Made by a program: the position numbers and the translations under genes. 63,241 nt of DNA from Sphingopyxis sp. Its GTDB lineage: Bacteria > Pseudomonadota > Alphaproteobacteria > Sphingomonadales > Sphingomonadaceae. Below the pieces are notes generated by a model, which was not told where the DNA came from, did not search any database, and saw only the letters and a program-made list of their open reading frames with translations. The stretch covers positions 1-63,241 of the forward strand of contig JAIXHQ010000017.1 in NCBI GenBank assembly GCA_030145715.1. Direction: 5' to 3'. Each line of letters begins with the position of its first letter. The first letter of the stretch is position 1. Shown piece after piece: positions 45,314-55,746 of the stretch.

Positions 45314-45604
45314 ATGCTGCACCTGTTCATGGATCAGCGGCCCTGGTTTCGCGCCAAAAGCCACGGTTATGGCTCTGGCCTGCCGATCGCCTGGCAAGGC
45401 TGGGCGCTGATCGCGATGCACGTCGCGCTGATTGCCGGCATCTCGATGATGCTGCGCGACAAGTCGGTGATGATGACGATCGCGGTGGTGGCGGCGGGGC
45501 TGGCCCCCTTGCCCATCTATCGCGCCAGGACCGAGGGCGGGTGGCGCTGGACCATGGATGCCCGCGTCGAAGAAAAGCCGACGCGAAAGGGACGCCGAAA
45601 ATGA
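45314..45604 (+). CDS. Small membrane protein of the SPFH operon
   Basis: 96-aa protein with two membrane helices (QGWALIAMHVALIAGISMML and SVMMTIAVVAAGLAPLPIY) and a conserved-looking N-terminal motif WFRAKSHGYGSGLPIAWQGWA. The motif WFrakxYGyGxGxPxxWQGW recurs in small proteins linked to SPFH genes. The C-terminus is positively charged. It starts one base after the Arc-like stop, with GGAGGAGAAG inside the previous gene as Shine-Dalgarno. Function unknown. Confidence 0.82.
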   Translation: MLHLFMDQRPWFRAKSHGYGSGLPIAWQGWALIAMHVALIAGISMMLRDKSVMMTIAVVAAGLAPLPIYRARTEGGWRWTMDARVEEKPTRKGRRK

Positions 45605-45798
45605 AACCGCGCGCCGTAGGCAAAGCATCGCCCCGCCCTTTCCTGCGCCGCGGCGTTCAAATCGTGCCGCAAACGCGCGAAGGGTGGGCGGTCACGGCGC
45701 GCGTCACGGTATCGCTGCTTCTTGCACACGCCGTTAGGCTAAATATTTTGCTTCGGCGGCACGGCGCGCGCCCACTCCGCTTGCCCCCGACTCGCTAG
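45601..45798 (+). CDS. Possible small protein, last gene of the SPFH operon
   Basis: 65-aa open frame starting [20 protein letters not shown] and overlapping the previous stop by ATGA. It has one weak hydrophobic stretch ([19 protein letters not shown]) and a very Arg-rich composition. The GWAVTA segment resembles the GW-A start of membrane helices in partner proteins of this kind. Coupling supports it, composition does not, so it may be a real gene or a chance frame. Confidence 0.4.
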   Translation: MKPRAVGKASPRPFLRRGVQIVPQTREGWAVTARVTVSLLLAHAVRLNILLRRHGARPLRLPPTR

Positions 45799-45817
45799 AT
45801 GGTTAAGGCCGGTCTCC

Positions 45818-46489
45818 ATGACCGCCGCCACCACACCCGTCCGCATCGCACCATCGATCCTCAGCGCCGATTTCGCGCGGTTGGGCGAAGAGGTGCGCGC
45901 GATCGAGGCGGCGGGGGCCGACTGGGTTCATATCGACGTCATGGACGGCCATTATGTCCCCAATCTGACGATCGGGCCGATGGTGGTAAAGGCGTTGCGC
46001 CCGCATTCGACCCTGCCCTTTGACGTTCATCTGATGATCTCTCCGGTCGATCATTTCCTCGACGCCTTTGCCGCGGCGGGGGCCGACATCATCACCGTGC
46101 ATCCAGAGGCGGGGCCGCACATCCACCGCACGGTTCAGCATATCAAGTCGCTGGGCAAACAGGCGGGCGTCTCGCTCAACCCCGCGACCCCGGCCAAGAT
46201 GCTCGATTATCTGATCGACGACATCGACCTGGTGCTGATCATGAGCGTCAATCCCGGCTTTGGCGGCCAGAGCTTTATTTCCAGCCAGCTTCGCAAGATC
46301 GAGGCGGTGAAGAAGATGATCGAAAAATCGGGCCGCGACATCCGGCTGGAGGTCGATGGCGGTATCGATGCCGGAACCGCGCCGCTCGCCATATCGGCGG
46401 GCGCCGACGTCCTGGTCGCGGGCACCGCGACGTTCAAGGGCGGACCGGATGCCTATGCCGACAATATCCGGCGCCTGCGCGGAGCCTGA
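45818..46489 (+). CDS. rpe: Ribulose-phosphate 3-epimerase
   Basis: TIM-barrel enzyme of the pentose phosphate pathway, converting ribulose 5-phosphate to xylulose 5-phosphate. The 223-aa product shows [36 protein letters not shown] with metal-binding His/Asp, [24 protein letters not shown] and [11 protein letters not shown]. The length is normal for the family. The ATG at 45818 is preferred; no competing start is closer to the family N-terminus. Confidence 0.96.
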   Translation: MTAATTPVRIAPSILSADFARLGEEVRAIEAAGADWVHIDVMDGHYVPNLTIGPMVVKALRPHSTLPFDVHLMISPVDHFLDAFAAAGADIITVHPEAGPHIHRTVQHIKSLGKQAGVSLNPATPAKMLDYLIDDIDLVLIMSVNPGFGGQSFISSQLRKIEAVKKMIEKSGRDIRLEVDGGIDAGTAPLAISAGADVLVAGTATFKGGPDAYADNIRRLRGA

Positions 46490-46507
46490 TCGATGGAGGG
46501 GAGACCG

Positions 46508-48271
46508 TTGACCGCTGCCCCCGCCGACACATCGTTCGACTCCGGCGACGATGCCGCAGCGATCGACGATACGATCGAACCCGGCAAACGGCTGATCCGC
46601 CTGCCCGCCGACAAGGGGCTGTCGCTGGGCGATCGCGTCGCCAATGCGATCACGCGCCTGACATGGCGCACGCCGCTTCACGCCTTTCGGCTGAAAGGCC
46701 GCTTTCCGCTCAAGCTGCTGGGCGTGCCGACCGACCCGGTGCCTGGCGACACGCGCGCGGGCACCGCGATCCGCGCCGGCCATTTCCTTCATCGCGGGCT
46801 GAAACTGCCGCTGGGCGAACTGGATTTCGCCACGCTGGACGTCGCACCGACCTTTGCCGACTATCTGCACAGCTTTGCCTGGCTGCGCGACCTGACCGCG
46901 ACGGGATCGCGCGCCGACAGCGTCCCGATCGCCGAAGCGGTCGTGCGCCATTGGCTGGGCACGCACGGCGAAGCGGTCAGCGAACCCGCGTGGAAAGCCG
47001 ACAACACCGCCTGGCGCATCCTGTTCTGGGCCGCCCATGCGCCGCTGATCCTGTCGTCGAGCGATCTTGTCTATCGATCCGCCGTGCTCAACCATCTGGC
47101 CCGCGCGGCGCGCCATCTGGACCGCGTGGCCGACAAGACGCGCCCGGGCACGGGCCAGATGGTCGCATGGATCGGCATCGTCGCCGCCGCGCTGTTGATG
47201 CCCGGCGGCGAGCCGCGCCAGGTGTTCGGCGAAGCGGGGCTGCGCAAGGTTCTGGAAACCAGCTTTTACGCCGATGGCGGCAATATCTCGCGCTCGCCGC
47301 AGGCACAGCTTGACGCGATCATGGCGCTGTCGATGCTCGCCCGCATCTATGACATGCGCCGCATGGAGGTGCCGCCCTTCATTCAGGAGGTGCTGGCGCG
47401 CGCGGTCCCCGCGCTGCTCGGCCTGCTGCACAGCGATGGCGGCATGGGGAGCTGGCAGGGCAGCGGCGCGACATCGGCCGCCTATGTCCAGGCGATCGTT
47501 GGCGCCAGCGGCGTCCGCACCCGCCCGCTGAAACAGGCGCGCGACTGGGGGTATCAGCGGCTGGTCGCGAACAAGGTCGTGCTGCTGGCCGATGCCGCGC
47601 CGCCGCCGATTTCCCGCGTGACAGAGGCGGGCTGCGCGTCGACGCTCGCCTTTGAACTCAGCGACGGGGCGGAACGTATCGTCGTCAATTGCGGCGGCGC
47701 CGCGCTGACCGGCGCGACGATCCCGGCCGATCTGGCCCGCGGGTTACGCACCACGGCGGCGCATTCGACCTTGATCCTGGCCGACAGCAATTCGACCGCG
47801 ATCCTGTCGAACGGATCGCTTGGCAAGGGCGTGACCGAGGTCGAGCTTGACCGCCGCGAAACGCCGCAGGGCAGCCGACTGGAAATGAGCCACGACGGCT
47901 ATGCGCGGCGCCACGGCCTGATCCACCGCCGCCTGCTGATCCTGTCGCCCAATGGGCGCGAGCTGCGCGGCGAGGACATGCTGCTTCCCGCCCCGCGAAC
48001 GCGGCGCAAGGGCGACAAGGGCTTTGCCCTGCGCTTTCACCTTGGCCCCCATATATCGGCAAGCCTGACCGCCGATCAGCTCGGCGCGCTGCTTCGCATC
48101 AACGGCGGCCCGCTGTGGCAGTTCCGCACGTCGGAGGGGGCGTTGAGCGTCGAGGAAAGCCTGTGGGTCGATGGCGAGGGCCGGCCGCACCCGACCGAAC
48201 AGCTTGTCGTCACCGGCATCGCGCCGGCCGGCGGCGCCAGCATCGGCTGGATATTCAAACACATCGGCTGA
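46508..48271 (+). CDS. Heparinase II/III family protein
   Basis: 587-aa protein of the heparinase II/III superfamily (alpha/alpha toroid plus beta-sandwich), expected to act on polysaccharide or envelope glycans. The toroid spans about 90-340 (FADYLHSFAWLRDL, FYADGGNISRSPQAQLDAIMALSMLARIYDM). The C-terminal PF07940 part spans about 360-570 (IVVNCGGAALTG, RTTAAHSTLILADSNSTAIL, DGYARRHGLIHRRLLILS). An ATG lies at 46493, but the strong GGAGGGGAG at 46495-46503 is between it and a TTG at 46508, so TTG is the likelier start. No signal peptide is seen. It follows rpe directly. Confidence 0.85.
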   Translation: MTAAPADTSFDSGDDAAAIDDTIEPGKRLIRLPADKGLSLGDRVANAITRLTWRTPLHAFRLKGRFPLKLLGVPTDPVPGDTRAGTAIRAGHFLHRGLKLPLGELDFATLDVAPTFADYLHSFAWLRDLTATGSRADSVPIAEAVVRHWLGTHGEAVSEPAWKADNTAWRILFWAAHAPLILSSSDLVYRSAVLNHLARAARHLDRVADKTRPGTGQMVAWIGIVAAALLMPGGEPRQVFGEAGLRKVLETSFYADGGNISRSPQAQLDAIMALSMLARIYDMRRMEVPPFIQEVLARAVPALLGLLHSDGGMGSWQGSGATSAAYVQAIVGASGVRTRPLKQARDWGYQRLVANKVVLLADAAPPPISRVTEAGCASTLAFELSDGAERIVVNCGGAALTGATIPADLARGLRTTAAHSTLILADSNSTAILSNGSLGKGVTEVELDRRETPQGSRLEMSHDGYARRHGLIHRRLLILSPNGRELRGEDMLLPAPRTRRKGDKGFALRFHLGPHISASLTADQLGALLRINGGPLWQFRTSEGALSVEESLWVDGEGRPHPTEQLVVTGIAPAGGASIGWIFKHIG

Positions 48272-48366
48272 TCGTTGCCGATTGATTTCCAAAAAATTGC
48301 GATCTGTAAATTTCGATGTAAAGCCGCGCGTTTAACCGGTAACCGCTTTCCATCTGTTTCAGAACC

Positions 48367-48395
48367 ATGACAGCTTCGTAACACAGCGGTCACAG
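48367..48395. promoter_or_regulatory. Pho-box-like 11-bp-spaced repeats before the TonB receptor
   Basis: Three related heptamers repeat every 11 bp: ATGACAG (48367-48373), GTAACAC (48378-48384) and GTCACAG (48389-48395). The reverse complement of the first is CTGTCAT, the PhoB half-site. Spacing matches Pho boxes; the orientation is opposite to that usual in E. coli and the second copy is weak (4 of 7). Confidence 0.4.
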
Positions 48396-48471
48396 ACCGC
48401 TGCCAGTGCGCCCTCGACTCGCCGGGAGCCAACAGGACCGGGCGACTTTCTCGCACTCCTCGGGGGATTTC

Positions 48472-51258
48472 ATGCACCAGTTTCGTACCGTACGTTCGCG
48501 TATCCTGATCGGCACCTGCCTTTCGCTCGCCGCCGCGCTTCCGACCATCGCCCATGCGTCCGACGTCGTCGGCACCGTGACCGATTCGACCGACACGCGC
48601 GCGTTGCAGAGCACCGAACTGCGCCTCGTCGAACTCGGCCGCGTCGTCGAAGCCGACCGTGACGGCAGCTTTCGCTTCGTCGATGTCCCGGCCGGCACCT
48701 ATACGCTCGAAGCGCGCTATGTCGGCGTCGAACCCCATACGCAGCAGGTCGTCGTTTCCGACGCCGGCAATGTCACCGCCAACGTCGTGCTGGGCACCGA
48801 CGGCAGCATCCTCGTCATCGGTCAGGCCGCGAACCTGGCGAGCAGCCTGTCGCGCCAGCGCGCCGCCGACGGCGTCGAAAGCGTCCTGACCCGCGACGCG
48901 ATCGGCCAGTTCCCTGACCAGAACGTCGCCGAATCGCTGCGCCGCCTGCCGGGCATCAACATCCTGAACGATCAGGGCGAAGGCCGTTTCGTGTCGGTCC
49001 GTGGGCTTGACCCCGAACTGAACGCCGCGTCGATCAACGGCACCCGCGTCCCGGCACCCGAGGCCGACGTCCGGTCGGTCGCGCTGGACGTCATCCCGTC
49101 CGAACTGATCGAATCGATCGAGGTCAAGAAATCGCTGACCCCGGACATGGACGCCGACACGCTGGGCGCGTCGATCGAGATCAAGACCACCAGCGCCTTT
49201 GACCGCCGCAAGGATTTGCTGTCGGTCAAGCTGGAGGGCAGCTACAATAATTATGCCGACGCCCTGACGCCAAAGGGCAGCGTCGATTTTTCGACCCGCG
49301 TCAGCGAGAATTTCGGCATCGCCGGCGGCGTGAATTATTATCGCCGCAAGTTCGAAACCGACAATATCGAAGCGACGAACTGGCGGACCGGCCCCGGCGG
49401 CACCGCCTATGCCGGCGAAGTGCAATATCGCGACTATAATGTCGAACGCGAGCGTATCGGCGGATCGCTGAACCTCGACCTTCGCGTCGGCGAGGCGACC
49501 AAGCTGTATGCGCGCGGCCTGTACAGCCAGTTTTCGGACCAGGAATTTCGCGGCGACCTGACCTTCATCATGAGCGGTACGCCGGTCGCGGCATCGAGCT
49601 CTGCCAACTCCGCCTTCTTCCGCGACGCCGACGGCCGGATCGAGGTGCGGCGCCGCATGAAGGACCGTTATGAAAAACAGACGATCAAGTCGATCACGCT
49701 GGGCGGTGAAACCGAAACCGGCCCGTGGAAGCTGACCTATTCGGGTGCCTGGTCCGAAGCGACCGAACGTGAGAACGGATCGGTCGACCCGACGCGGTTC
49801 CGCGCCCGGTTCCAGAACAATGGCGTCAACGTCAATTTCGATTACAACGACCCGCGCCGCCCGCGGTTCGAGGTATCGGGCAACACCGCGCTTTACGAAG
49901 ATCCGACGCAATATGCCTTTAACAAGCTGGACCTGACCTCGCTGTCCGATTCGCGCGACCGCGAATGGACGGTGCGCGGTGACGCGGCGCGCGAATTCGT
50001 CGGCGACAGCGGCGTGTTCACGCTGCAGGCCGGGGTCAAGTCGCGCTGGCGGACCAAGTTCCACAATTTCGAAACGAGCATCTTTGGCAAATATACCGGC
50101 ACTTATACGCTGGCCGACGTGCTGGGCGGACAGACGTACCGCATCCAGGACCTGGGCCCGCTGCCGAGCTATCTGGGGCCGACGGATTTCTTCAACAAGA
50201 ACCGCGCGAATTTCACCCTGACGAAGGCCGATTCGGCCATCGGGTCGGCCGCGCCGGATTATTCGATCGATGAAAATATCCTGTCGGGCTATGCGCTCGG
50301 CCGCTGGGACGGCAGCGCGGTGCGGATCATCGGCGGTGTGCGCATGGAACGCACCTATAACGACATCAACGCCTTTGCCGTCGATGCAGATGGCAATGCC
50401 ACGCCCAACCGGACGACGCGCAGCTATACCGACTTCCTGCCCAGCCTGACGCTGCGTTACGAACCGATGCGCAACGTCGTCCTACGCCTGGCCGGATATG
50501 AAAGCCTGGTGCGGCCCAAGCTGTCCAATCTGGCGCAGCGGACATCGGTCGATACCGAAGGCCTGGCGCAGTTCGGAAACCCCAACCTGCGCCCCTATCG
50601 CGCATGGAACGTCGATGCGTCGGCCGAATGGTATTTCGGCACCAATTCGGCGCTGACCGCGGGCGTGTTCTGGAAATCGATCGACGATTTCATCGTTACC
50701 GTTCGCAACAACAGCATCGGCGAGATTTATGGCATCACCTACAGCCGTGCCGATACCTATATCAACGGCGAGACGGCGAAGGTGAAGGGGGTCGAACTGT
50801 CGTTCGCACAGCGTTTCACCTTCCTGCCCGCGCCGCTGGACGGGTTCCTGCTCAACGCCAACTATACCTTCACCGACGCCACCGGCACGGTGTTCAACGA
50901 TGGCGACCAGACCCGCCCGCGCCGGATCGGCCTGCCGGCCGCGTCGAAGCACAGCTTCAACGTCGCGCTGGGATATGAAAAGGGCCCGGTGTCGCTGCGC
51001 GCCGCCGGAACCTATCGCAGCAAATATCTCGACACGGTGGGCGCCACCGCCGAAGAGGACCGGATCGTCGATCAGCACTTCCAGCTCGACCTGTCAGGAA
51101 AGCTGCGCGTGACCGAAGGCATCCGCCTGTTCGCCGAATGGGTCAACGTCACCGACGCGCCCTATTTCGCCTATCAGAACTATGCCGGTGCGAAGCGCCT
51201 GCTCCAGTATGAAAAATATAGCTGGACGGCCAAGTTCGGTGTCGTGGCCAGCTTCTGA
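48472..51258 (+). CDS. TonB-dependent receptor
   Basis: 928-aa outer-membrane receptor with signal peptide ILIGTCLSLAAALPTIAHA. Residues about 30-110 form a carboxypeptidase-regulatory-like beta-sandwich (VGTVTDSTDTRALQSTELRLVELGR, DVPAGTYTLEARYVGVEP). The plug is at about 125-240 (DAIGQFPDQNVAESLRRLPGINILNDQGEGRFVSVRGLDPELN). The beta-barrel runs to the terminal Phe (WTAKFGVVASF). The ATG at 48472 follows a GGGGGA run. A phytase gene follows, so the receptor may import a product of phytate breakdown (inference). Confidence 0.94.
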   Translation: MHQFRTVRSRILIGTCLSLAAALPTIAHASDVVGTVTDSTDTRALQSTELRLVELGRVVEADRDGSFRFVDVPAGTYTLEARYVGVEPHTQQVVVSDAGNVTANVVLGTDGSILVIGQAANLASSLSRQRAADGVESVLTRDAIGQFPDQNVAESLRRLPGINILNDQGEGRFVSVRGLDPELNAASINGTRVPAPEADVRSVALDVIPSELIESIEVKKSLTPDMDADTLGASIEIKTTSAFDRRKDLLSVKLEGSYNNYADALTPKGSVDFSTRVSENFGIAGGVNYYRRKFETDNIEATNWRTGPGGTAYAGEVQYRDYNVERERIGGSLNLDLRVGEATKLYARGLYSQFSDQEFRGDLTFIMSGTPVAASSSANSAFFRDADGRIEVRRRMKDRYEKQTIKSITLGGETETGPWKLTYSGAWSEATERENGSVDPTRFRARFQNNGVNVNFDYNDPRRPRFEVSGNTALYEDPTQYAFNKLDLTSLSDSRDREWTVRGDAAREFVGDSGVFTLQAGVKSRWRTKFHNFETSIFGKYTGTYTLADVLGGQTYRIQDLGPLPSYLGPTDFFNKNRANFTLTKADSAIGSAAPDYSIDENILSGYALGRWDGSAVRIIGGVRMERTYNDINAFAVDADGNATPNRTTRSYTDFLPSLTLRYEPMRNVVLRLAGYESLVRPKLSNLAQRTSVDTEGLAQFGNPNLRPYRAWNVDASAEWYFGTNSALTAGVFWKSIDDFIVTVRNNSIGEIYGITYSRADTYINGETAKVKGVELSFAQRFTFLPAPLDGFLLNANYTFTDATGTVFNDGDQTRPRRIGLPAASKHSFNVALGYEKGPVSLRAAGTYRSKYLDTVGATAEEDRIVDQHFQLDLSGKLRVTEGIRLFAEWVNVTDAPYFAYQNYAGAKRLLQYEKYSWTAKFGVVASF

Positions 51259-51294
51259 GGGCAATAGCTTTCGGAAAACTGGTATGAAACGGAC

Positions 51295-52317
51295 ATGGTG
51301 ATGAAGCGCATGGGACGATGGCTTGCCGTATCGACGCTCGCGATCGTCAGCGCGGGTTGCACCGCGGGCGGACCGGTTCTCACCGGCCTGCCCCCGGTTC
51401 AGCTTGCGGCGACCGGCGAGACCGAACCCGTCGGGACGGGGCAGGCCGATGCCGCCGACGATCCGGCGATCTGGATCGACCCGGCCAATCCGAACCGCGC
51501 GCTGATTGTCGCCACCGACAAAAAGGCGGGGCTTCATGTCTATGACCTGACCGGCAAGGGCATCGCCTTTGCCCAGGCCGGTCTGGTCAACAATGTCGAT
51601 GTCGCGGGCGACATCATCGTCGCAAGCGATCGCAACGATGGCGTGAACGCGCATCTGGCGGTCTTTCGCCTCGACGCCGACAAGCCCGCGATCATCCCGC
51701 TTGGCCGTGCCCCGGCGGGCGCCGGCGAAGCCTATGGCCTGTGCCTCAAGAAAAGCGCACCGGGCCAGCCGATCACCGCGGCGCTGATCGTCAAGGACGG
51801 CACGGTGCGAGTCGGAACGCTGACACTGGGCGATACGCCGCGCTTTGCGGTCCAGTGGGACTATAAAATTCCGACCCAGTCCGAAGGCTGCGTCTTTGAC
51901 GGCGACACGCTTTATGTCGGCGAAGAAGACGCCGGTATCTGGGAATTGAAGCCGAATGGCGACACCGCCACCGCGCGCATGGTCGCGCCGGTCGACAACC
52001 AGCGGCTGGTCGCCGACGTCGAAGGCCTTGCGACGATCGACCACAAGGGCCAGCGTTACCTGATCGCGTCGAGCCAGGGCGACAACAGCTATGCGGTGTT
52101 CCGCCTGCCCGGCGTCGATTATGTCGGGCGCTTTGCCGTGACGGCGGGGAAATTCGGCGCGACGAGCGAAACCGACGGGATCGAGGCGATCGCGGGCCAT
52201 TTCGGCGCCGATTATCCCGACGGCCTGTTTCTGGCACAGGATGGCGACAACACGCCCAAGGCCCAGAATTTCAAACTGGTGCGCTGGGACCAGGTCGCGG
52301 CCGCGCTGGGGCTATGA
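51295..52317 (+). CDS. Beta-propeller phytase (3-phytase), lipoprotein
   Basis: 340-aa predicted lipoprotein (signal VSTLAIVSAGC). The body is a beta-propeller phytase, which releases phosphate from myo-inositol hexakisphosphate. Family signatures are ADAADDPAIWIDPANPNRALIVATDKKAGLHVYDL, IVASDRNDGVNAHLAVFRLD, GEAYGLCL, SEGCVFDGDTLYVGEEDAGIWEL, DVEGLATI and EAIAGHFGADYPDGLFLAQDGDN. The ATG 51295 or the internal ATG at 51301 could be used. It sits 36 nt after the TonB receptor gene and probably shares its operon, forming a phytate-use unit. Confidence 0.93.
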   Translation: MVMKRMGRWLAVSTLAIVSAGCTAGGPVLTGLPPVQLAATGETEPVGTGQADAADDPAIWIDPANPNRALIVATDKKAGLHVYDLTGKGIAFAQAGLVNNVDVAGDIIVASDRNDGVNAHLAVFRLDADKPAIIPLGRAPAGAGEAYGLCLKKSAPGQPITAALIVKDGTVRVGTLTLGDTPRFAVQWDYKIPTQSEGCVFDGDTLYVGEEDAGIWELKPNGDTATARMVAPVDNQRLVADVEGLATIDHKGQRYLIASSQGDNSYAVFRLPGVDYVGRFAVTAGKFGATSETDGIEAIAGHFGADYPDGLFLAQDGDNTPKAQNFKLVRWDQVAAALGL

Positions 52318-52455
52318 CGCGATAGCGAAATAAGGGCCGTGGGCGCCCGCACGGGCGGGGACATGCGCGCTTTATGATCCGACGCGGCTTGCGATGACGG
52401 CCCCATCCGCCTAGGGGGGCCGCGTTATCCCATCGCCAGCCGAGGCCCCTCCCCC

Positions 52456-54048
52456 ATGACCGACCTGATTCCCGTCCGCCGCGCCCTGCTGTCCGTCAGC
52501 GACAAGGCGGGGCTTGCCGATCTGGCCGCCGCACTGGTCCGCCACGGCGTCGAACTGGTGTCGACCGGCGGCACCGCAAAGGCGCTGCGCGACGCGGGGC
52601 ACAATGTCCTCGACGTGTCCGACCTCACCGGCTTTCCCGAAATGATGGATGGCCGCGTCAAGACGCTGCACCCGACCGTCCATGGCGGCATATTGGCGGT
52701 GCGCGACGACGCGGCGCATATCGCGTCGATGGAGGAACATGGCATCGGCGCGATCGACCTGGTCGTGGTCAACCTCTACCCCTTTGCCGCGACGGTCGCC
52801 AAGGGCGCCCCGCGCGAGGATATTATCGAGAATATCGACATCGGCGGTCCCGCCATGGTGCGGTCGTCGGCCAAGAACCACGCCTTTGTCGGCATCGTCA
52901 CCGAGCCGGAGGATTATGCGGCGGTCATCGCCGAAATGGACGCCCATGGCGGCGCGACGACGCTGGGCCTGCGCAAGCGGCTTGCCGCCACCGCCTTTGC
53001 ACACACCGCGACCTATGACGGGATGATCGCGCAATGGTTCGCCTTTGCCGACCAGGGCAAGCTGTTCCCCGACACGCTGCCGCTGACCGCCAGGCTGTCG
53101 GCCGAGCTGCGCTATGGCGAAAATCCGCATCAAAAGGCGGCGCTCTATCTGCCCGCCGGCCCCGCCGCGCGCGGCATCGCCCAGGCAAGCCAGGTGCAGG
53201 GCAAGGAACTGTCGTACAATAATATCAATGACGCCGACGCCGCGCTCGAACTGGTCGCGGAGTTTCGCGAGGCCGACCCGACCTGCGTCATCGTCAAGCA
53301 TGCCAACCCCTGCGGCGTCGCGACCGCCGCGACGATCGCCGAGGCCTATGACGCGGCGCTCAAATGCGACGATGTGTCGGCGTTCGGCGGGATCATCGCG
53401 GTCAACCGTCCGCTCGACGGCGCGACCGCCGAACTCATCAGCGGGATTTTCACCGAGGTTGTGTGCGCCCCCGACGCCGACGCCGACGCGCGCGCGGTAT
53501 TCGCCAAGAAAAAGAACCTGCGCCTGTTGCTGACCGGCGAACTGCCCGATCCCACGCGCGGCGGCATGATGATGAAAAGCATCGCCGGTGGCTGGCTGGC
53601 GCAGAGCCGCGACAAGGGCCGCATCACCCGCGACGACCTGAAAATCGTTACCGAACGCGCGCCGACCGAGGACGAACTGACCGACGCGCTGTTCGCCTGG
53701 ACGATCGCCAAGCATGTGAAATCGAACGCCATCGTCTATGCCAAGGACGGCGCGACCGCCGGAATCGGCGCGGGTCAGATGAACCGCCGCGACAGCGCGC
53801 GGATCGCCGCGGTCAAGGCGCGCGAGGCGGCCGAAAGCCATGGCTGGGCCGAAGCCCGCACCGTCGGCAGCGCGGTGGCCAGCGACGCATTCTTCCCCTT
53901 TGCCGACGGGTTGCTGGCGGCGGTCGAAGCCGGTGCGACCTGCGTGATCCAGCCGGGCGGATCGATCCGCGACGATGACGTCATCGCGGCGGCGAACGAG
54001 GCCGGGCTCGCGATGCTGTTCACCGGGATGCGCCATTTCCGGCACTGA
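52456..54048 (+). CDS. purH: Bifunctional AICAR formyltransferase/IMP cyclohydrolase
   Basis: 530-aa enzyme for the last two steps of IMP synthesis. The N-terminal IMP cyclohydrolase (MGS-like) domain spans about 1-195 ([85 protein letters not shown]). The AICAR formyltransferase domain runs about 200-530 ([41 protein letters not shown]). The ATG at 52456 gives the normal family length. It is monocistronic. Confidence 0.98.
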   Translation: MTDLIPVRRALLSVSDKAGLADLAAALVRHGVELVSTGGTAKALRDAGHNVLDVSDLTGFPEMMDGRVKTLHPTVHGGILAVRDDAAHIASMEEHGIGAIDLVVVNLYPFAATVAKGAPREDIIENIDIGGPAMVRSSAKNHAFVGIVTEPEDYAAVIAEMDAHGGATTLGLRKRLAATAFAHTATYDGMIAQWFAFADQGKLFPDTLPLTARLSAELRYGENPHQKAALYLPAGPAARGIAQASQVQGKELSYNNINDADAALELVAEFREADPTCVIVKHANPCGVATAATIAEAYDAALKCDDVSAFGGIIAVNRPLDGATAELISGIFTEVVCAPDADADARAVFAKKKNLRLLLTGELPDPTRGGMMMKSIAGGWLAQSRDKGRITRDDLKIVTERAPTEDELTDALFAWTIAKHVKSNAIVYAKDGATAGIGAGQMNRRDSARIAAVKAREAAESHGWAEARTVGSAVASDAFFPFADGLLAAVEAGATCVIQPGGSIRDDDVIAAANEAGLAMLFTGMRHFRH

Positions 54049-54089
54049 GTGATTGCGAGTAAAGCGAAGCCACGACGGGGCTTTGGACG

Positions 54090-54647
54090 TTACTCGTTCG
54101 CAGCCTGGTGCAGCCAGTCGGCGTGACGCGGCGCCTGTTTCGTCCGGCTCCATTCGTCGAGCATCAGCGGCGCGACGCGCTTTAATTCGGCATATTGCTC
54201 GTCGGTGCCGATGTCGCACGCCAGTTCGACGCGGTGGCCGTTGGGGTCAAAGAAATAGATCGATTTGAAAATGCCATGATGGGTCGGTCCCAGCACGTCG
54301 ATGCCATTCGCGGTCAGATGCTCTTTCGCGGCGACCAGTTCGCCATAGCTGCCGACCTTCAACGCCAGATGCTGCACCCATTTGGGGGTATTTTCGTCAC
54401 GGCCCATGTCGGGCTGGTTCGGCAGTTCGAAAAAGGCCAGGATATTGCCGTTCCCCGCGTCGAGGAAGACATGCATATAGGGATCATATTCGCCGGTGGA
54501 CGGCACATGATCCTCCGCAAAGGCGGTGGTATAGGTCATGCCCAGCATCGCCTCATACCATTCGACCGTTTCCTTTGCGTCGCGGCAGCGATAGGCGGCA
54601 TGGTGGACGCCGCCCAATTTGATCGGGCTTTTGATCGGGTTCGTCAT
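54090..54647 (-). CDS. VOC family protein paired with HppD
   Basis: 185-aa glyoxalase/bleomycin-resistance fold protein (VOC superfamily). Metal-site residues are seen in [26 protein letters not shown] (His), [13 protein letters not shown] and [17 protein letters not shown] (His/Glu). Its ATG overlaps the hppD stop (ATGA), so it is co-translated with 4-hydroxyphenylpyruvate dioxygenase. A dioxygenase or isomerase step in aromatic breakdown is plausible but not proven. Confidence 0.88.
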   Translation of the reverse strand: MTNPIKSPIKLGGVHHAAYRCRDAKETVEWYEAMLGMTYTTAFAEDHVPSTGEYDPYMHVFLDAGNGNILAFFELPNQPDMGRDENTPKWVQHLALKVGSYGELVAAKEHLTANGIDVLGPTHHGIFKSIYFFDPNGHRVELACDIGTDEQYAELKRVAPLMLDEWSRTKQAPRHADWLHQAANE

Positions 54648-55732
54648 GCGGCGGGTTCCTCGACTGTCAGCGCGCCGCGGCGAATCTGGTCCATCTCCAT
54701 CGATTTGAACAGCGCGGTGAAATTGCCTTCGCCAAAGCCTTCATCCTTTTTGCGCTGGATGAATTCAAAGAAGACGGGGCCGATCACCGTCTGGCCGAAA
54801 ATCTGGAGCAGCAGGCGCGGGTCGCCCTCCTGCGTCGATCCGTCGAGCAGGATGCCGCGCGACTGGAGGCCGTCGACCGACTCGCCATGGCCCGGCAGCC
54901 GATCCTCAAGCATTTCATAATAGGTCGCGGGCGGCGACGGCGCGAACGGGTTGCCCAGCGCCTTCAGCCTGTCCCAGGCGGCATAGAGGTCGTCACAGGC
55001 AAAGGCGATATGCTGGATACCCTCGCCATTATAGGCGCGCAGATATTCCTCAATCTGTCCCTTGCCGCCCGCGCCCTCTTCGTTCAGCGGGATGCGGATC
55101 TTGCCGTCGGGGGCGGTCATCGCCTTTGACGTCAGGCCGGTATATTCGCCCTTGATGTCGAAATAGCGGATTTCGCGAAAGCCCGCGATCCGCTCGTAAA
55201 ATGCCGCCCAATGCGCCATCCGGCCACCATAGACATTGTGCGTCAGATGATCGATCACCTGCATCCCGGCGCCGACCGGATGGCGATCGACGCCGTCTTC
55301 ATAGATGAAATCAATGTCATAGATGCTGAGGTCGTCGCCATAACGGTCGATCAGATAGATGATCGAACCGCCGATGCCGCGGATCGCGGGCAGCCGCAAT
55401 TCCATCGGCCCCGGCGTCACCTCCACCGGCTCCGCGCCGCGCGCGATGGCTTCGTCATAGGCCTTCGCGGCGTCGCGAACGCGCCAGCCCATGCCGCACG
55501 CCGACGGGCCATGTTCGGCGGCGAAATAGGCCGCGGGCGATTTCGGTTCATAATTGGCGATCAGGTTGATCCCGCCCTGGCGCCACAACTGGACATCCTT
55601 TGAACGGTGACGCGCGATCAGCGTAAAGCCCATCGCCTGGAACACGGGTTCAAGAAGCCCCTTCGCCGGCGCGGAAAATTCGACGAATTCAAAGCCGTCG
55701 AGGCCCAGCGGATTTTCGAAGAGGTCGGCCAT
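54644..55732 (-). CDS. hppD: 4-hydroxyphenylpyruvate dioxygenase
   Basis: Non-heme iron enzyme that converts 4-hydroxyphenylpyruvate to homogentisate in tyrosine degradation. The 362-aa product has two VOC halves. Iron ligands are visible as His in [16 protein letters not shown], His in [12 protein letters not shown] and Glu in VFFEFIQRK. The [25 protein letters not shown] segment is typical. The frame stays open to 55792, but [21 protein letters not shown] at 55732 is the family N-terminus. Regulated by the promoter and palindrome just upstream. Confidence 0.95.
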   Translation of the reverse strand: MADLFENPLGLDGFEFVEFSAPAKGLLEPVFQAMGFTLIARHRSKDVQLWRQGGINLIANYEPKSPAAYFAAEHGPSACGMGWRVRDAAKAYDEAIARGAEPVEVTPGPMELRLPAIRGIGGSIIYLIDRYGDDLSIYDIDFIYEDGVDRHPVGAGMQVIDHLTHNVYGGRMAHWAAFYERIAGFREIRYFDIKGEYTGLTSKAMTAPDGKIRIPLNEEGAGGKGQIEEYLRAYNGEGIQHIAFACDDLYAAWDRLKALGNPFAPSPPATYYEMLEDRLPGHGESVDGLQSRGILLDGSTQEGDPRLLLQIFGQTVIGPVFFEFIQRKKDEGFGEGNFTALFKSMEMDQIRRGALTVEEPAA

Positions 55733-55746
55733 GTCGCATTCCCATC

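Noticed and set aside
48076..50064. 662-codon open frame on the minus strand
   Set aside because: Antisense to the TonB receptor and the heparinase-like gene.
52318..52455. GC-rich inverted repeat near 52400-52425 as a terminator of the phytase gene
   Set aside because: A 7-8 bp stem is possible, but there is no T run and many GC-rich repeats of this quality occur by chance here.
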